Of a DNA stretch of 64,000 bases, positions 53,193 to 62,671 are shown one piece after another (the first letter of the stretch is position 1; each line of letters begins with the position of its first letter). The stretch comes from Brevundimonas pondensis. GTDB taxonomy: Bacteria > Pseudomonadota > Alphaproteobacteria > Caulobacterales > Caulobacteraceae. The DNA lies in assembly GCF_017487345.1 (NCBI RefSeq), contig NZ_CP062006.1, positions 2,300,001-2,364,000 on the forward strand, read 5' to 3'. The notes beneath the pieces were generated by a model. The model searched no databases. It was not told the DNA's origin and worked only from the letters and a program-made list of their open reading frames with translations. The translations under genes were made by a program, and so were the position numbers.

Positions 53193-54536
53193 ATGCGGCT
53201 GCCGCCTCTCAACGTCTGGGCGCGCATGATCAAGCGCCGCCTGCCGACCTCGTTGTGGGGCCGCTCCCTGCTGATCATCGTCCTGCCCGTGCTGATCATG
53301 CAGGGGGCCGTAACCTGGGCCTTCTTCGACGCCCACTGGCAAGCCGTGACCGCGCGTCTGTCCGAGGGGTTGGCGGGGGATGTGGCCTGGGCCGCGGAAA
53401 GCTACCGGGACCAGCCGACGCCGCAGAACCTGACCGTCATCGCCGACAGGGCTGAACGGTCGATGCAACTGTCCATCGCCTTCCAGGAAGGCGCGGTCCT
53501 ACCCAGGGAACGTCGGCGCGGCGCGCTCGGCGTTGTCGATCGCACGCTGGAAAGGGCCCTGGCCTCGCGGCTGGATCAACCCTTCTGGTACGACACCACC
53601 CGCTACCCCGCCTATGTCGACATCCGCGTCCAGGAGCCGGGCGGCGTGCTGCGCGTCATCGCCCCGCGTGAACGGGCGGTGGCCACCCAGGCCCATATCT
53701 TCGTCCTGTGGCTGACGATCGCGACGGTCCTGCTGCTGGGCGTGGCGGTGCTGTTCATCCGCAATCAGGTACGCGCCATCGAGCGCCTGGCTGACGCCGC
53801 CGAGGCCTTCGGTCGGGGCGAGAGCGTGCCCCGCTTCAAGCCTCATGGCGCGCGCGAGGTGCGAGCCGCCGCCACCGCCTTCCTCGACATGCGCGGGCGC
53901 ATCCAGCGTCATATCGACCAGCGCACGGCTCTGCTGGCCTCGGTCAGCCATGACCTGCGAACGCCCCTGACCCGCCTGCGGCTCGAGCTGGCCCTGGCGC
54001 CGCCGTTCAAACGGGCCGAGGCGATGAAGGGTGATCTGGACGAGATGGAGCACATGATCGACGAATACCTGGCCTTTGCCCGCGGCGAGGCAGGCGAGGC
54101 CATGCAGGCCGTCTCGGTCCCCGAAATGCTGCGTCGCGCCGCCGAAGACGCTCGCCGCGCCGGAGCCGAGGTCACGGTCGAAACGCCCGATGACCTCGAC
54201 GCCATGTTGCGCCCCCTCGCCTTCCGTCGCGCCCTGAACAACCTGGCCGGCAACGCCGCCGTTCACGGCGAGCACGTGCGGCTCTCGGCTCGCCCCCTGC
54301 CCTCGGGTGGGCTCGAGATCGCCGTCGAGGACGACGGCCCTGGCATTCCCGACGACATGCACGAGGAGGCCTTCCGGCCCTTTTCCCGGCTGGACGCCTC
54401 GCGCAACCAGAACAGCAAGGGCGTCGGTCTGGGCCTGGCCATCGCCCGCGACGTAGCCCGCGGCCACGGCGGCGACATCACGCTGAGCCGCAGCGATCTG
54501 GGCGGCCTTAAGGCCTCGATCCGTCTGCCCGGATAA
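53193..54536 (+). CDS. EnvZ-like sensor histidine kinase
   Basis: A 447-residue kinase that should phosphorylate the upstream OmpR-type regulator. Two membrane spans (about 24-44 and 168-190) enclose a periplasmic domain of about 120 residues; a HAMP domain is at about 191-243 (IRNQVRAIERLADAAEAFGRGE). HisKA has His253 in ASVSHDLRTPLTRLRLELAL, as in EnvZ; the ATPase has NLAGNAAVHGE (an N box slightly shortened), VEDDGPGIPD and GVGLGLAIARDVA. The signal is not known; osmotic or envelope stress is a guess based on EnvZ. Confidence 0.92.
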   Translation: MRLPPLNVWARMIKRRLPTSLWGRSLLIIVLPVLIMQGAVTWAFFDAHWQAVTARLSEGLAGDVAWAAESYRDQPTPQNLTVIADRAERSMQLSIAFQEGAVLPRERRRGALGVVDRTLERALASRLDQPFWYDTTRYPAYVDIRVQEPGGVLRVIAPRERAVATQAHIFVLWLTIATVLLLGVAVLFIRNQVRAIERLADAAEAFGRGESVPRFKPHGAREVRAAATAFLDMRGRIQRHIDQRTALLASVSHDLRTPLTRLRLELALAPPFKRAEAMKGDLDEMEHMIDEYLAFARGEAGEAMQAVSVPEMLRRAAEDARRAGAEVTVETPDDLDAMLRPLAFRRALNNLAGNAAVHGEHVRLSARPLPSGGLEIAVEDDGPGIPDDMHEEAFRPFSRLDASRNQNSKGVGLGLAIARDVARGHGGDITLSRSDLGGLKASIRLPG

Positions 54537-54616
54537 ATCGTCGCGGCCCTCTGGCGTGACTGTAAAATCATCGCCATCTTGATCCCGTTCCAGGGGGGCC
54601 TGGATCAGGAGTCCGC

Positions 54617-55111
54617 ATGATGCGTCGTTTCGCATTTCTCGCACCGCTCGCCGCCACGCTGGCCATCGCCGGCGCCGCTGCCGCCCAACCCTCCGCCGTT
54701 ATCGTCACCGTCAGCCCCGACTTCGCCAAGACTGCCGAAGAACTCGGCCAGCGCGACGTCCGGCAACAGGTCGAAGACCTGACCGCCACGGTCACACGCG
54801 TCCTGACTGATCGTCACGCCCTGGAAGGGGCTCGTATCGAGTTGACGATCACTGACCTGAAGCCCAACCGCCCGACCATGCAGCAGACGCTCGACAAGCC
54901 GGGTCTGGACCCAATGCGCAGCATCTCGATCGGCGGCGCCGCGATCGAGGGCATGATCACGACCGCCTCCGGCGAGGTGCACCCGGTCAAGTATGACTAT
55001 TATTCCCCCAGCCTCGCTGACGTTCGCGGCTATTCCACCTGGCAAGACGCCCGCACGACCTATGACCGCCTAGCGCGCAACCTGGCTGCGGGACGCTACG
55101 TCAGCCGCTGA
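54617..55111 (+). CDS. secreted hypothetical protein
   Basis: A 164-residue protein with a clear signal peptide (RRFAFLAPLAATLAIAGAAAAQ). The mature part has SVIVTVSPDFAKTAEELGQRDVRQQVEDLTATVTRVLTDR-type content and ends DRLARNLAAGRYVSR; no domain is recognised. Sequence such as ARIELTITDLKPNRPTM suggests a beta-rich fold. The start ATG at 54617 has AGGAG upstream. The last 11 bases overlap the 3' end of proC on the other strand. Confidence 0.8.
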   Translation: MMRRFAFLAPLAATLAIAGAAAAQPSAVIVTVSPDFAKTAEELGQRDVRQQVEDLTATVTRVLTDRHALEGARIELTITDLKPNRPTMQQTLDKPGLDPMRSISIGGAAIEGMITTASGEVHPVKYDYYSPSLADVRGYSTWQDARTTYDRLARNLAAGRYVSR

Positions 55112-55910
55112 GTTCGGTGGACTTGGCCACGGCCGCCTGAACGGCGCTCTCGACCGCTTGGTCGAGGGCGCCGTCTGCGTTCAGGGCCAGAAGACCGGCT
55201 TGGGTCACGCCCCCGGGCGAGGCCACGCGGTCAATCAGGGCGTCCAGAGCCTCGGCCCCCTCAACGCCCGCCGCGGCGGAGCGCAGGGTAGCGCGCGCCA
55301 GACGCACGGCGGCCTCGGGCGACAGGCCCTCCTCGATCCCGGCCTGGGCCAGGGCGCGGGTGAAGGCGAAATAATAGGCAGGCCCGCAGCCGGACACGGC
55401 GGTCGCGGCGTGCATGGCGGCTTCGTCGTCCAGATGGACGGTCTCGGCGATGGGAGCGAACAGAGCCTCGCCCACGGCGCGAGCGGCGGCGGCGGCGGCC
55501 CAGATGGTCGCCACGCCCTGGGCCTGGGCCACCCCGGTCGTCGGCATGATGCGGACAACAGAGCGCCCGTTGAAGCCCTTGGAAATCGTCTCGCCCCTCA
55601 CCCCGGCCATGACCGAGACGATCACGGCGTCGGGGGCCAGATGCGGCAGGAGCGAGCGAGAGGCCTCGAACCACTTGGCCGGCTTGACCCCGATGACGAA
55701 GGCGCGCGTGTCGGCCAGAGCCTCGAGCGGCGGATTGATCCGGGCGCCCAGGGCCCGCGCCGCCTCGGCGGCGGGCTTTTCGGACGGGGTCAGGATGATG
55801 AGGTCGACGGGATCGACCGCGCCGGTCTTCAGCCAGCCTTCCAGGATGGCCGAGCCCAGCCGTCCCACGCCTTGCAGGACGACAGGCCCCATCTTCCCGC
55901 CTTTGGTCAT
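55101..55910 (-). CDS. proC: pyrroline-5-carboxylate reductase
   Basis: A 269-residue enzyme for the last step of proline synthesis. The nucleotide-binding motif is LQGVGRLGSAILEGWL, with Arg-Leu where many ProC proteins have Asn-Met. Later blocks are typical: VIGVKPAKW, SVMAGVRGETISKGF, RIMPTTGVAQAQGV and the C-terminal SPGGVTQAGLLAL. The ATG overlaps the YbjN gene stop by four bases (ATGA), so translation is coupled. The length is normal. Confidence 0.93.
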   Translation of the reverse strand: MTKGGKMGPVVLQGVGRLGSAILEGWLKTGAVDPVDLIILTPSEKPAAEAARALGARINPPLEALADTRAFVIGVKPAKWFEASRSLLPHLAPDAVIVSVMAGVRGETISKGFNGRSVVRIMPTTGVAQAQGVATIWAAAAAARAVGEALFAPIAETVHLDDEAAMHAATAVSGCGPAYYFAFTRALAQAGIEEGLSPEAAVRLARATLRSAAAGVEGAEALDALIDRVASPGGVTQAGLLALNADGALDQAVESAVQAAVAKSTELSG

Positions 55911-56413
55911 CAGGCGGTGCCCACGGTTTCGAACAGGCAGGCGTCGATGGCTTCCTGCGCCTTCTTGGAGCCGCGCACCATGAAGTCGAAGGCGGGATAA
56001 TAGCGGTCGGCGGCCTCGATGGCGGCGTCGATCATGGAGGCCGCCTGGGCCAGGGTCGGACGCTCGCTGTGCGGCAGGGCCAGCGAATGGCGGAAGACGA
56101 TCTCGCCCTCGTCCGGCCAGATCTCGAAGTGACCCAACCAGGTGCGCTGGTTGATCATCGACACCAGTTCATAAGCGGCGGCGCGGCGCGTCTTCATGAC
56201 CCGCAGGTCCAGCGCGCAGCACAGCTGAAGGCAGTCGCCCTCGGGCCGCCAGGCGAACCACAGCTCATAGTCCTTCCAGTCGCCCGCCAGGGCGAAGGCC
56301 AGGTCGCCGTCGTCCGTGCGGTCGAACGGCAGGTTCTCCGCGTTGAGAACGTGCTCCACGACATCCAGAGGGTCGTAGGGAACGTCGACCTCTTCGGGCC
56401 GGGCTGCATCCAT
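55910..56413 (-). CDS. YbjN domain-containing protein
   Basis: A protein of about 167 residues of the YbjN family (type III secretion chaperone-like fold). PYDPLDVVEHVLNAENLPFDRTDDGDLAFALAG, CCALDLRVMKTRRAAAYELVSMINQRTWLGHFEIWPDEGEIVFRHSLAL in parts are characteristic. The family is linked to stress responses, with no known biochemical activity. The ATG at 56413 is chosen; TTG or GTG starts up to 56461 are possible. proC follows immediately and is often paired with ybjN in alphaproteobacteria. Confidence 0.87.
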   Translation of the reverse strand: MDAARPEEVDVPYDPLDVVEHVLNAENLPFDRTDDGDLAFALAGDWKDYELWFAWRPEGDCLQLCCALDLRVMKTRRAAAYELVSMINQRTWLGHFEIWPDEGEIVFRHSLALPHSERPTLAQAASMIDAAIEAADRYYPAFDFMVRGSKKAQEAIDACLFETVGTA

Positions 56414-56491
56414 CAGGGGTTCACAATCTTCACTCGAGGGGTCGCGACTCACGACCTGCAAACGAACGGTAAACGTGTTCGCAGATTCGGC

Positions 56492-56779
56492 TCAACCGGC
56501 GGTGTCAGCGTCAGGCTTCGCAGCTGTGGACGTTCCGACATTTGCCTTTTTCGCAGGCGATTTCTGAGCCTTAAGCTCTGCGATCTCGGCGCGCAGGGCG
56601 GCGATCTCGTCCTTCAGCACGTCGAACTCGTCGCGGCGGACCAGGTCCATCTCGGCGACGAAACGGTCGGTCTGGGCGCGCCATGCGGCCTTGGCCTCGT
56701 CGCCAGCGGCCTGAGCCAAGCCCATGGCGCCGGTGGTCAGCTTGGCGAACTCGTCCAGAAGGGGATTGCGCGTCTGCAT
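56492..56779 (-). CDS. ubiK: UbiK-type accessory factor (BMFP/DUF526)
   Basis: A 95-residue protein. MQTRNPLLDEFAKLTTGAMGLAQAAGDEAKAA and LVRRDEFDVLKDEIAALRAEIAELKAQ, an amphipathic helix and a coiled coil, are the BMFP/UbiK layout. UbiK helps ubiquinone synthesis under air by aiding UbiJ. The last 25 residues (Lys/Ala/Pro/Thr) are disordered. The ATG at 56779 is chosen over an in-frame TTG at 56785. The upstream spacer to lgt (56780-56952) has no firm feature. Confidence 0.86.
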   Translation of the reverse strand: MQTRNPLLDEFAKLTTGAMGLAQAAGDEAKAAWRAQTDRFVAEMDLVRRDEFDVLKDEIAALRAEIAELKAQKSPAKKANVGTSTAAKPDADTAG

Positions 56780-56952
56780 GATCAAATCTCGCGTCTTTGC
56801 CGCACCAGTATATGGTTAATGGCGTCGTAAATTTGGTGAACGAAACCTTGCCGTCCGAACCGCTATAAACTGCTTCGCTGGAAAAGCGCGCGACGAATGC
56901 AGTCTCGCTTGCTAGATGATTTCGGGTTCCAAACGGCGCTGACGGAGGCCCT

Positions 56953-57825
56953 GTGCCCTTCCCCGAATTCGACCCTGTTCTGATCCATCTCGGCCCCCTG
57001 CCCATCCGCTGGTACGCCCTGGCCTATGTCGCCGGGATCGTGCTGGGCTGGTGGTACGCCTCGCGTCTGGCCAAGACGGAGCGACTGTGGTCGCCGGGCA
57101 AGCCGCCCGTCACCGGACCGCAACTGGACGACCTGGTGCTGTGGATCACGCTCGGCGTCATCCTGGGCGGCCGCTTCGGCTACGCCCTCTTCTACAAGCC
57201 CGCCATGTTCGCCCAGGTGTTCACCGGCGACAGCTGGGGCGAACGGCTGGAACTGCTGCAGCTATGGACCGGCGGCATGAGCTTCCACGGCGGCTTCCTG
57301 GGCGTGGTCATCGCCATCGCCATCTACGCCAACCGCCAAAAGATCAATCCGCTGAGCCTGGGCGACCTGATCGCCCCAGTCGCGCCGCTGGGTCTGTTCT
57401 TCGGCCGCATCGCCAACTTCATCAACGGCGAGCTGTGGGGCCGCGAGACGACGGTTCCGTGGGCCATCCGCTTCTGCAACGCCCGCATAGAACAGATGTA
57501 TGGCTTCTGCCCCGCCGGCAACGAGCCGCGCCACCCCAGCCAGCTGTATGAAGCGGGTCTGGAAGGGCTGCTGCTGTTCGTCATCCTGTCGCTGGCGATC
57601 TGGAAGTGGCGGATGCTGAAACGTCCGGGCTTCGTCACCGGCCTGTTCTTGCTGGGCTACGGGGTCTGCCGCGCCGCGCTGGAGAACGTGCGTCAACCCG
57701 ACGCCGGGCTGGAGAACCTGCCGCTGGGCCTGACCATGGGCATGATCCTGTCGATCCCGATGATGCTGGTCGGCGCCTGGCTGATCTGGCGGGCGCTGAA
57801 GAAACCGGTCGTCGCGGAGGCGTAA
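56953..57825 (+). CDS. lgt: prolipoprotein diacylglyceryl transferase
   Basis: A 290-residue inner-membrane enzyme that adds diacylglyceryl to the lipobox Cys of prelipoproteins, the first step for the several lipoproteins predicted in this window. Seven membrane spans are predicted. Essential motifs: GGMSFHGGFLG (His103 region), the Lgt signature GLFFGRIANFINGELWGR and HPSQLYEAGLEG. The start is GTG at 56953, giving MPFPEFDPVLIHLGPLPIRWY as in the family. It leads an operon lgt-midA-HhH-pgeF. Confidence 0.96.
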   Translation: MPFPEFDPVLIHLGPLPIRWYALAYVAGIVLGWWYASRLAKTERLWSPGKPPVTGPQLDDLVLWITLGVILGGRFGYALFYKPAMFAQVFTGDSWGERLELLQLWTGGMSFHGGFLGVVIAIAIYANRQKINPLSLGDLIAPVAPLGLFFGRIANFINGELWGRETTVPWAIRFCNARIEQMYGFCPAGNEPRHPSQLYEAGLEGLLLFVILSLAIWKWRMLKRPGFVTGLFLLGYGVCRAALENVRQPDAGLENLPLGLTMGMILSIPMMLVGAWLIWRALKKPVVAEA

Positions 57826-57832
57826 GACGGTC

Positions 57833-58906
57833 ATGACAGAGACCCTCAAGGACCGGCTGGTCCGCGAGATCGTGCTGACAGGGCCGATGACGGTGGCGGA
57901 CTATGTCACGCGCTGTCTGCACGACCCCAGGGACGGCTATTACTCGACCCGTCCGGCGCTCGGCGAAGGCGGCGACTTCATCACCGCGCCCCTGGTCAGC
58001 CAGATGTTCGGTGAGCTGATCGGCCTGTGGGCCGTCGAGGTCTGGAGCCGTCTGGGCGCGCCCGAGCGGGTGCGGCTGGTCGAGGTCGGGCCGGGCGACG
58101 GGACCCTGATTTCGGACGCCCTGAGGGCCGCACGGCTGGTTCCCGGCTTCCTTGAAGCCGTCGACCTGATCCTGATCGAGCCCAGCGCGCCTCTGCGGGC
58201 CGAGCAGGCGCGGCGGCTGGCCGACGCCGACGTCCACCCGCGCTGGCTCAGCGCCCTGCACCAGATCGAAACTGACGCCCCGGTCATCCTGATCGGCAAC
58301 GAGGTGCTGGACTGTATGCCCGCGCGCCAGTTCATGAAGACCGAAGGCGGTTGGGCCGAGCGCCGCGTCGGCGTGACCGACGACAACGAACTGACCTTCG
58401 GCCTGGTGGCCATCTCTGGCGGTTTCGACCGCCCCGAGTATGAGGTGGAACCCGGCCAGGTGGTCGAGATTTCGGAACAGCAAGCCGCCTTCGCCCGCGA
58501 TCTGGCCACCCTGGTCAAGGCGGCTTCGGGCGCCGCCCTGCTGATCGACTATGGCCGCGCCAAACCCGGTGCGGGCGACACCCTGCAGGGCCTGCGACGG
58601 CACCAGAAGGTCGATCCGCTGACGACGCCGGGCGAGGCTGACCTGACGCAATGGGCCGACTTTCCGCTGGTGCTGGAGGCCGCCGTCCGCAGCGGCGCCG
58701 ATGTGACCGGCTGCGTCGGTCAGGGCGCCTTCCTCAAGGCCCTGGGGATCGAAGCCCGCGCTCAACGGTTGATGCAGGCCCGTCCGGACGCCGCGCCAGT
58801 CATCCAACGCCAGTTGGACCGCCTGACCGCGCCAGACCAGATGGGCGAACTGTTCAAGGCGGCGGCGGTCTTCTCGCCCCGCTCGCTGGCCCTGCCGGGC
58901 TTCTGA
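57833..58906 (+). CDS. midA: class I SAM-dependent methyltransferase, MidA/NDUFAF7 family
   Basis: A 357-residue methyltransferase. In mitochondria NDUFAF7 methylates an Arg of complex I subunit NDUFS2. Blocks: GPMTVADYVTRCLHDPRDGYYST, GEGGDFITAPLVSQMFGELIGLW, LVEVGPGDGTLISD (SAM binding), IGNEVLDCMPARQF, and ALLIDYGRAKPG. The bacterial role is not fixed but a complex I link is likely. It lies seven bases after lgt, the common alphaproteobacterial order lgt-midA-pgeF. Confidence 0.92.
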   Translation: MTETLKDRLVREIVLTGPMTVADYVTRCLHDPRDGYYSTRPALGEGGDFITAPLVSQMFGELIGLWAVEVWSRLGAPERVRLVEVGPGDGTLISDALRAARLVPGFLEAVDLILIEPSAPLRAEQARRLADADVHPRWLSALHQIETDAPVILIGNEVLDCMPARQFMKTEGGWAERRVGVTDDNELTFGLVAISGGFDRPEYEVEPGQVVEISEQQAAFARDLATLVKAASGAALLIDYGRAKPGAGDTLQGLRRHQKVDPLTTPGEADLTQWADFPLVLEAAVRSGADVTGCVGQGAFLKALGIEARAQRLMQARPDAAPVIQRQLDRLTAPDQMGELFKAAAVFSPRSLALPGF

Positions 58907-58939
58907 GGACTGCGGAAGGTTTCCGCAGGGAGTGTGACG

Positions 58940-59185
58940 ATGCGTTTTTCCGACCGGGAACGGGCCGTGCTTCTGGCCGTCAAGGGCGTCGGCCCCAAGG
59001 TGGTCGAGCGTCTAGAGGAACAGGGTCTGGGCGCCTTTGAGCGGCTGGCCCAGGCCGATCCCGCCGTCGTCTGCGCCGGGGCCGCCGTCAGTGTTGGTTC
59101 GACCTGCTGGAAGAACAGCCCCCAGGCCCGCAAGGCCGTCGAAGCCGCTGTCGCCGCCGCCCGTAGCTCGCTGGAGACCGCATGA
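58940..59185 (+). CDS. small helix-hairpin-helix protein
   Basis: An 81-residue protein with an HhH-type motif, LAVKGVGPKVVERLEEQGLGAFERLAQADPA, as seen in nucleic-acid-binding proteins, then a small Cys-containing segment and an Ala-rich helix (KAVEAAVAAARSSLE). The ATG at 58940 has AGGGAG upstream. It overlaps pgeF by four bases (ATGA). Its function is unknown; non-specific DNA binding is suggested by the motif only. Confidence 0.75.
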   Translation: MRFSDRERAVLLAVKGVGPKVVERLEEQGLGAFERLAQADPAVVCAGAAVSVGSTCWKNSPQARKAVEAAVAAARSSLETA

Positions 59186-59952
59186 GCCTGAACCCCATCA
59201 CCCACCCCCTGCTCGACAAGGCCGGGGTGCGCCACGGCTTCTTTACCCGCGAGGGCGGCGTGTCGGAGGGCATCTACGCCGGGCTGAATGCCGGCGTGGG
59301 GTCGAAGGATGACCCGGCGCGGGTGGTCGAGAACCGTCGCCGCGTCGCCGAATGGATGGGCGGCGGGCTGGACGACCTGTGCGGCTGCTATCAGATCCAT
59401 TCCGCCGTGGCCCGCGTGGCCGAGGCGGGCTGGGCGGGCGAGCGGCCCGAGGGCGACGCCGTGGTCAGCGCGATGCGCGGGCCCATTGCCTCCATCCTGA
59501 CCGCCGACTGCGCGCCGGTCCTGTTCGCCGACGCCGAAGCGGGGGTGGTGGGCGCGGCCCATGCGGGCTGGAAGGGCGCGCTGGGCGGCATCATCCACTC
59601 GACGGTGGCGGCCATGGAGGCCATGGGGGCTCGGCCCGAACGCATGGTCGCCGTGGTCGGCCCCTGCATCGCGCAGGCCAGCTATGAAGTCGGCGCCGAC
59701 TATCAGGAGCGCTTCGCCCACCACGACCCTGGCAGCGAGCGCTTCTTCGCCCCCGGCGCGGCCGAGGACAAACGCCTGTTCGACCTGCCCGGCTTCGTCC
59801 TGTGGCGACTGGAACAGGCCGGCGTAGGCGACGCCGCCTGGACCGGCGACGACACGCGTGCGGACGCCGCGCGGTTCTACTCGAACCGTCGGGCCTTTCT
59901 GGCGGGAGAACCGGATTTCGGGCGGCTGATCTCGACGATCAGCCTGGGCTGA
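59182..59952 (+). CDS. pgeF: peptidoglycan editing factor PgeF (laccase domain)
   Basis: A 256-residue protein of the YfiH/PgeF family, which removes wrongly placed amino acids (L-Ser) from UDP-MurNAc-peptide and was earlier named a polyphenol oxidase. Blocks: HGFFTREGGVSEGIYAGLN, metal ligands in ILTADCAPVLFAD and VGAAHAGWKGALGGI, and VVGPCIAQASYEV. The length fits. The ATG overlaps the HhH gene stop. It is the last gene of the lgt operon and is convergent with lpxC. Confidence 0.92.
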   Translation: MSLNPITHPLLDKAGVRHGFFTREGGVSEGIYAGLNAGVGSKDDPARVVENRRRVAEWMGGGLDDLCGCYQIHSAVARVAEAGWAGERPEGDAVVSAMRGPIASILTADCAPVLFADAEAGVVGAAHAGWKGALGGIIHSTVAAMEAMGARPERMVAVVGPCIAQASYEVGADYQERFAHHDPGSERFFAPGAAEDKRLFDLPGFVLWRLEQAGVGDAAWTGDDTRADAARFYSNRRAFLAGEPDFGRLISTISLG

Positions 59953-59953
59953 A

Positions 59954-60853
59954 CTAGCCCGCCATCGCCATGTCGGGGACGCGGGTGGTTTCGCGCCAGG
60001 CGTCGGGCTGGGCCAGCAGGGCGCGGACCAGCTTGTTGTTCAGGGCGTGACCCGCCTTGACGCCTTCGTAGCGGCCCAGCAGGGGCGCGCCGAGGACGTA
60101 GAGGTCGCCGATGGCGTCCAGGGCCTTGTGGCGCACGAACTCGCGTTCCATGCGCAGGCCGCCGGGGTTCAGGATCTCGTCGCCGTCGATGACCACGGCG
60201 TTTTCCAGCGAACCGCCGCGCGCCAGACCAGCCTGACGCAGGGCCTCGACCTCATGGGCGAAGCCGAAGGTGCGGGCAGCCATGATGTCCGAGCGGAAGG
60301 TCGCCTCGTCCACGACGAAGTCCACCACCTGATTGCCGATAACCGGCGTCGGGAAGTCGATCTCGAAGCGCATCTCATAGCGGTCGCAGGGCAGCAGGAC
60401 GGCGGACTTGTCGCCCTCCTCCACCCGGATCGGCTTGAGGATCTCGATGTAACGGACCGGGGCTTCCTGGCGGCGGAAACCGGCGCGATCCAGCAGCTGC
60501 ACGAACTGCAGGGCCGAACCGTCCAGAATTGGCAGTTCGGGGCCATCGACCTCGACCACGGCGTTGGACACGCCCAGGGCGCACAGGGCGGCCATAAGGT
60601 GCTCGATGGTCGACAGGCGCACGCCCGCCGCGTTCTCGATCATGGTGTTCAGCCGGGCGTCGACGACAGCCTCGCCCGAGACGGGGATGCGGTTATCGCG
60701 GTCGGTGATGTCGGTGCGCACGAAGACGATGCCCGCGCCGGGCGCAGCCGGACGCACGACCAGCTTGACGCGCTGGCCGGTATGAACGCCGACGCCGGCG
60801 CAGATGGCCGGGGCGACGATGGTCTGTTCGTGATGGTCGTTGCGGACCGACAA
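59954..60853 (-). CDS. lpxC: UDP-3-O-acyl-N-acetylglucosamine deacetylase
   Basis: A zinc enzyme for the committed step of lipid A synthesis. Zinc ligands: His in STIEHLMAAL, and HKALDAIGD (His and Asp); the catalytic His is in VKAGHALNN. From the TTG at 60853, with an AGAGAG eight bases upstream, the product has 299 residues, the family length, and begins close to the conserved QTIVAPAICAGVGVHTG. An in-frame GTG at 60919 would add 22 non-conserved residues; both starts remain possible. It is separated from ftsZ by a terminator. Confidence 0.93.
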   Translation of the reverse strand: MSVRNDHHEQTIVAPAICAGVGVHTGQRVKLVVRPAAPGAGIVFVRTDITDRDNRIPVSGEAVVDARLNTMIENAAGVRLSTIEHLMAALCALGVSNAVVEVDGPELPILDGSALQFVQLLDRAGFRRQEAPVRYIEILKPIRVEEGDKSAVLLPCDRYEMRFEIDFPTPVIGNQVVDFVVDEATFRSDIMAARTFGFAHEVEALRQAGLARGGSLENAVVIDGDEILNPGGLRMEREFVRHKALDAIGDLYVLGAPLLGRYEGVKAGHALNNKLVRALLAQPDAWRETTRVPDMAMAG

Positions 60854-60984
60854 GCTGAAAACTCTCTTTTGCGCGTCCGCACAGTCGCGCGGAGTTCGCC
60901 TCACCTGTCGTTTAACCACGACGGCTCAAGCCCGAAATGAAAGATGGGTTTCGGATTGTTTCGGTCTGGCGACAGCCATGACAA

Positions 60985-61016
60985 CGAAAAACGCCCCGGA
61001 GCCAGGCTCCGGGGCG
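60985..61016 (-). terminator. intrinsic terminator of ftsZ
   Basis: A GC-rich stem (60992-61001 with 61007-61016, CGCCCCGGAG/CTCCGGGGCG). On the minus strand it is followed by TTTTTCGTT. It lies 22 bases after the ftsZ stop. Confidence 0.87.
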
Positions 61017-61038
61017 CATTGATCAGGGTCTCTTCCGA

Positions 61039-62616
61039 TCAGTTCGCGAGGCGGCGAAGAAAGGAAGGGATTTCCAGGTCGTCGTCTTCTGCGTGGCCGG
61101 CCTGGAAGTCCTGGGTCGGTTGAGCCGACTGGGACTGGCGCAGCTGCTGGGTCGTGCGGTTCGACGACGGCGGCGGCGCATAGGACGGCTGCTGCTGTTG
61201 TTGCGGCTGCTGGCGCTTCTTGCCGAACAGGCTCCAACCGCTGCGACGATGATCACGGTCGTCGTAGTATTCCTCTTCAGCGACCGGAGCCTCTTCGCGG
61301 CGCGGGGCCGGACGGGCTTGCGGTTGCTGCTGGCCGCGGTCGAAGTAGAGATCGCCCTGCTCGGCTGAAGCGGCGGCCGGTTGAGCGCGGACGGCGCCGG
61401 ATTCGTATTCCTCGACCCAGGGATCGACGATCGGCTCCAGGTTACGGGGCGCGTCGTGGATGACGGGTTCCGGGCGCGGCTCGGGCGCAGCGCGAGCGGC
61501 CGGGGCCTCATAGACCGGAGCCGGCTCAGGCGCGCGGACCGGCTCGCGGACCGGCTCGATGCGGACCTCGGGCTGACGCGGCGCAGCGGCTGCCGTGGCC
61601 GGGCGACGGTCCGAGAAGGCCGAACCCTGAGGCTCGATCTTCTGGATGACGGCCTCGTCCATGCCGGTGGCCACAACCGAGACGCGGATCTTGCCGTCCA
61701 GGGCCGGGTCGAAGGCGGCGCCGAAGATGATGTTGGCGTCGCCGTCCACTTCGGCGGCGATGGCGTTGGCGGCCTCGTCCACTTCCAGCAGGGTCATGTC
61801 CAGACCGCCGGTGATGTTGACCAGCACGGCCTTGGCGCCCTTGAGGCTGGTTTCGTCCAGCAGGGGGTTGGCGATGGCGTTCTGGGCGGCCAGCAGGGCG
61901 CGGTCGTCGCCCGTGGCCTCACCCGTGCCCATCATCGCCTTGCCCATTTCGGACATGACGGCGCGGACGTCGGCGAAGTCGAGGTTGATCAGGCCCGGCA
62001 GGATCATCAGGTCGGTGATCGAACGGACGCCCGAGTGCAGCACCTGGTCGGCCATGCCGAAGGCGTCGGCGAAGGTCGTGCGCTCGTTGGCGACCCGGAA
62101 CAGGTTCTGGTTCGGAATGACGATCAGGGTGTCGACATAGCGCTGCAGCTCGGCGACGCCCGAGTCCGCCAGACGCATGCGGTGACGACCTTCGAAGGTG
62201 AAGGGCTTGGTCACGACGCCGACGGTCAGGATGCCGCGATCGCGCGCGCACTTGGCGATGACGGGGGCCGCGCCGGTGCCGGTGCCGCCGCCCATGCCGC
62301 AGGTGATGAAGACCATGTGCGCGCCGTCCAGGTGCGCGTGGATCTCGTCAGCGCTCTCTTCGGCGGCGTTCATGCCGACTTCGGGGTGAGCGCCGGCGCC
62401 TAGACCCTGGGTGATCGTCTCGCCCAACTGGATACGACGATCCGTCTTGGCGAAGCTCAGGTGCTGAGCGTCGGTGTTGGCGACGACGAACTCGACCCCT
62501 TCAAGTCCGGCGTCGATCATGTTGTTGACGGCGTTTCCGCCCGCGCCGCCGACGCCGAAGACGACGATGCGAGGCTTCAGTTCCGTATGTTGCGGCTTCA
62601 CCAGCGAGAGAGACAT
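61039..62616 (-). CDS. ftsZ: cell division protein FtsZ
   Basis: A 525-residue tubulin-like GTPase that forms the division ring. GTP-binding sites: [12 protein letters not shown] at the N terminus, the tubulin signature GGGTGTG at 109-115, and the T7 loop [11 protein letters not shown] with the catalytic Asp. From about residue 330 a long disordered linker (about 180 residues, rich in Pro, Ala, Arg, Glu and with Gln runs such as QQPQQQQQP) leads to the C-terminal peptide [12 protein letters not shown] that binds FtsA and others. A long linker is characteristic of Caulobacter FtsZ. The upstream region holds CtrA-like and GANTC sites. ftsA is not upstream in this window. Confidence 0.97.
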   Translation of the reverse strand: MSLSLVKPQHTELKPRIVVFGVGGAGGNAVNNMIDAGLEGVEFVVANTDAQHLSFAKTDRRIQLGETITQGLGAGAHPEVGMNAAEESADEIHAHLDGAHMVFITCGMGGGTGTGAAPVIAKCARDRGILTVGVVTKPFTFEGRHRMRLADSGVAELQRYVDTLIVIPNQNLFRVANERTTFADAFGMADQVLHSGVRSITDLMILPGLINLDFADVRAVMSEMGKAMMGTGEATGDDRALLAAQNAIANPLLDETSLKGAKAVLVNITGGLDMTLLEVDEAANAIAAEVDGDANIIFGAAFDPALDGKIRVSVVATGMDEAVIQKIEPQGSAFSDRRPATAAAAPRQPEVRIEPVREPVRAPEPAPVYEAPAARAAPEPRPEPVIHDAPRNLEPIVDPWVEEYESGAVRAQPAAASAEQGDLYFDRGQQQPQARPAPRREEAPVAEEEYYDDRDHRRSGWSLFGKKRQQPQQQQQPSYAPPPSSNRTTQQLRQSQSAQPTQDFQAGHAEDDDLEIPSFLRRLAN

Positions 62617-62671
62617 GTTCTTGTTCCGACCTTCCGACCCTGCCCGTTAACCCCAATACGAAATCCCCGCC

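Noticed and set aside
56812-56845. TTAACCAT and a TTTA element upstream of ubiK that resemble a CtrA site.
   Set aside because: The spacing is eight bases instead of seven and only one half-site is good, so it is not listed as a feature.
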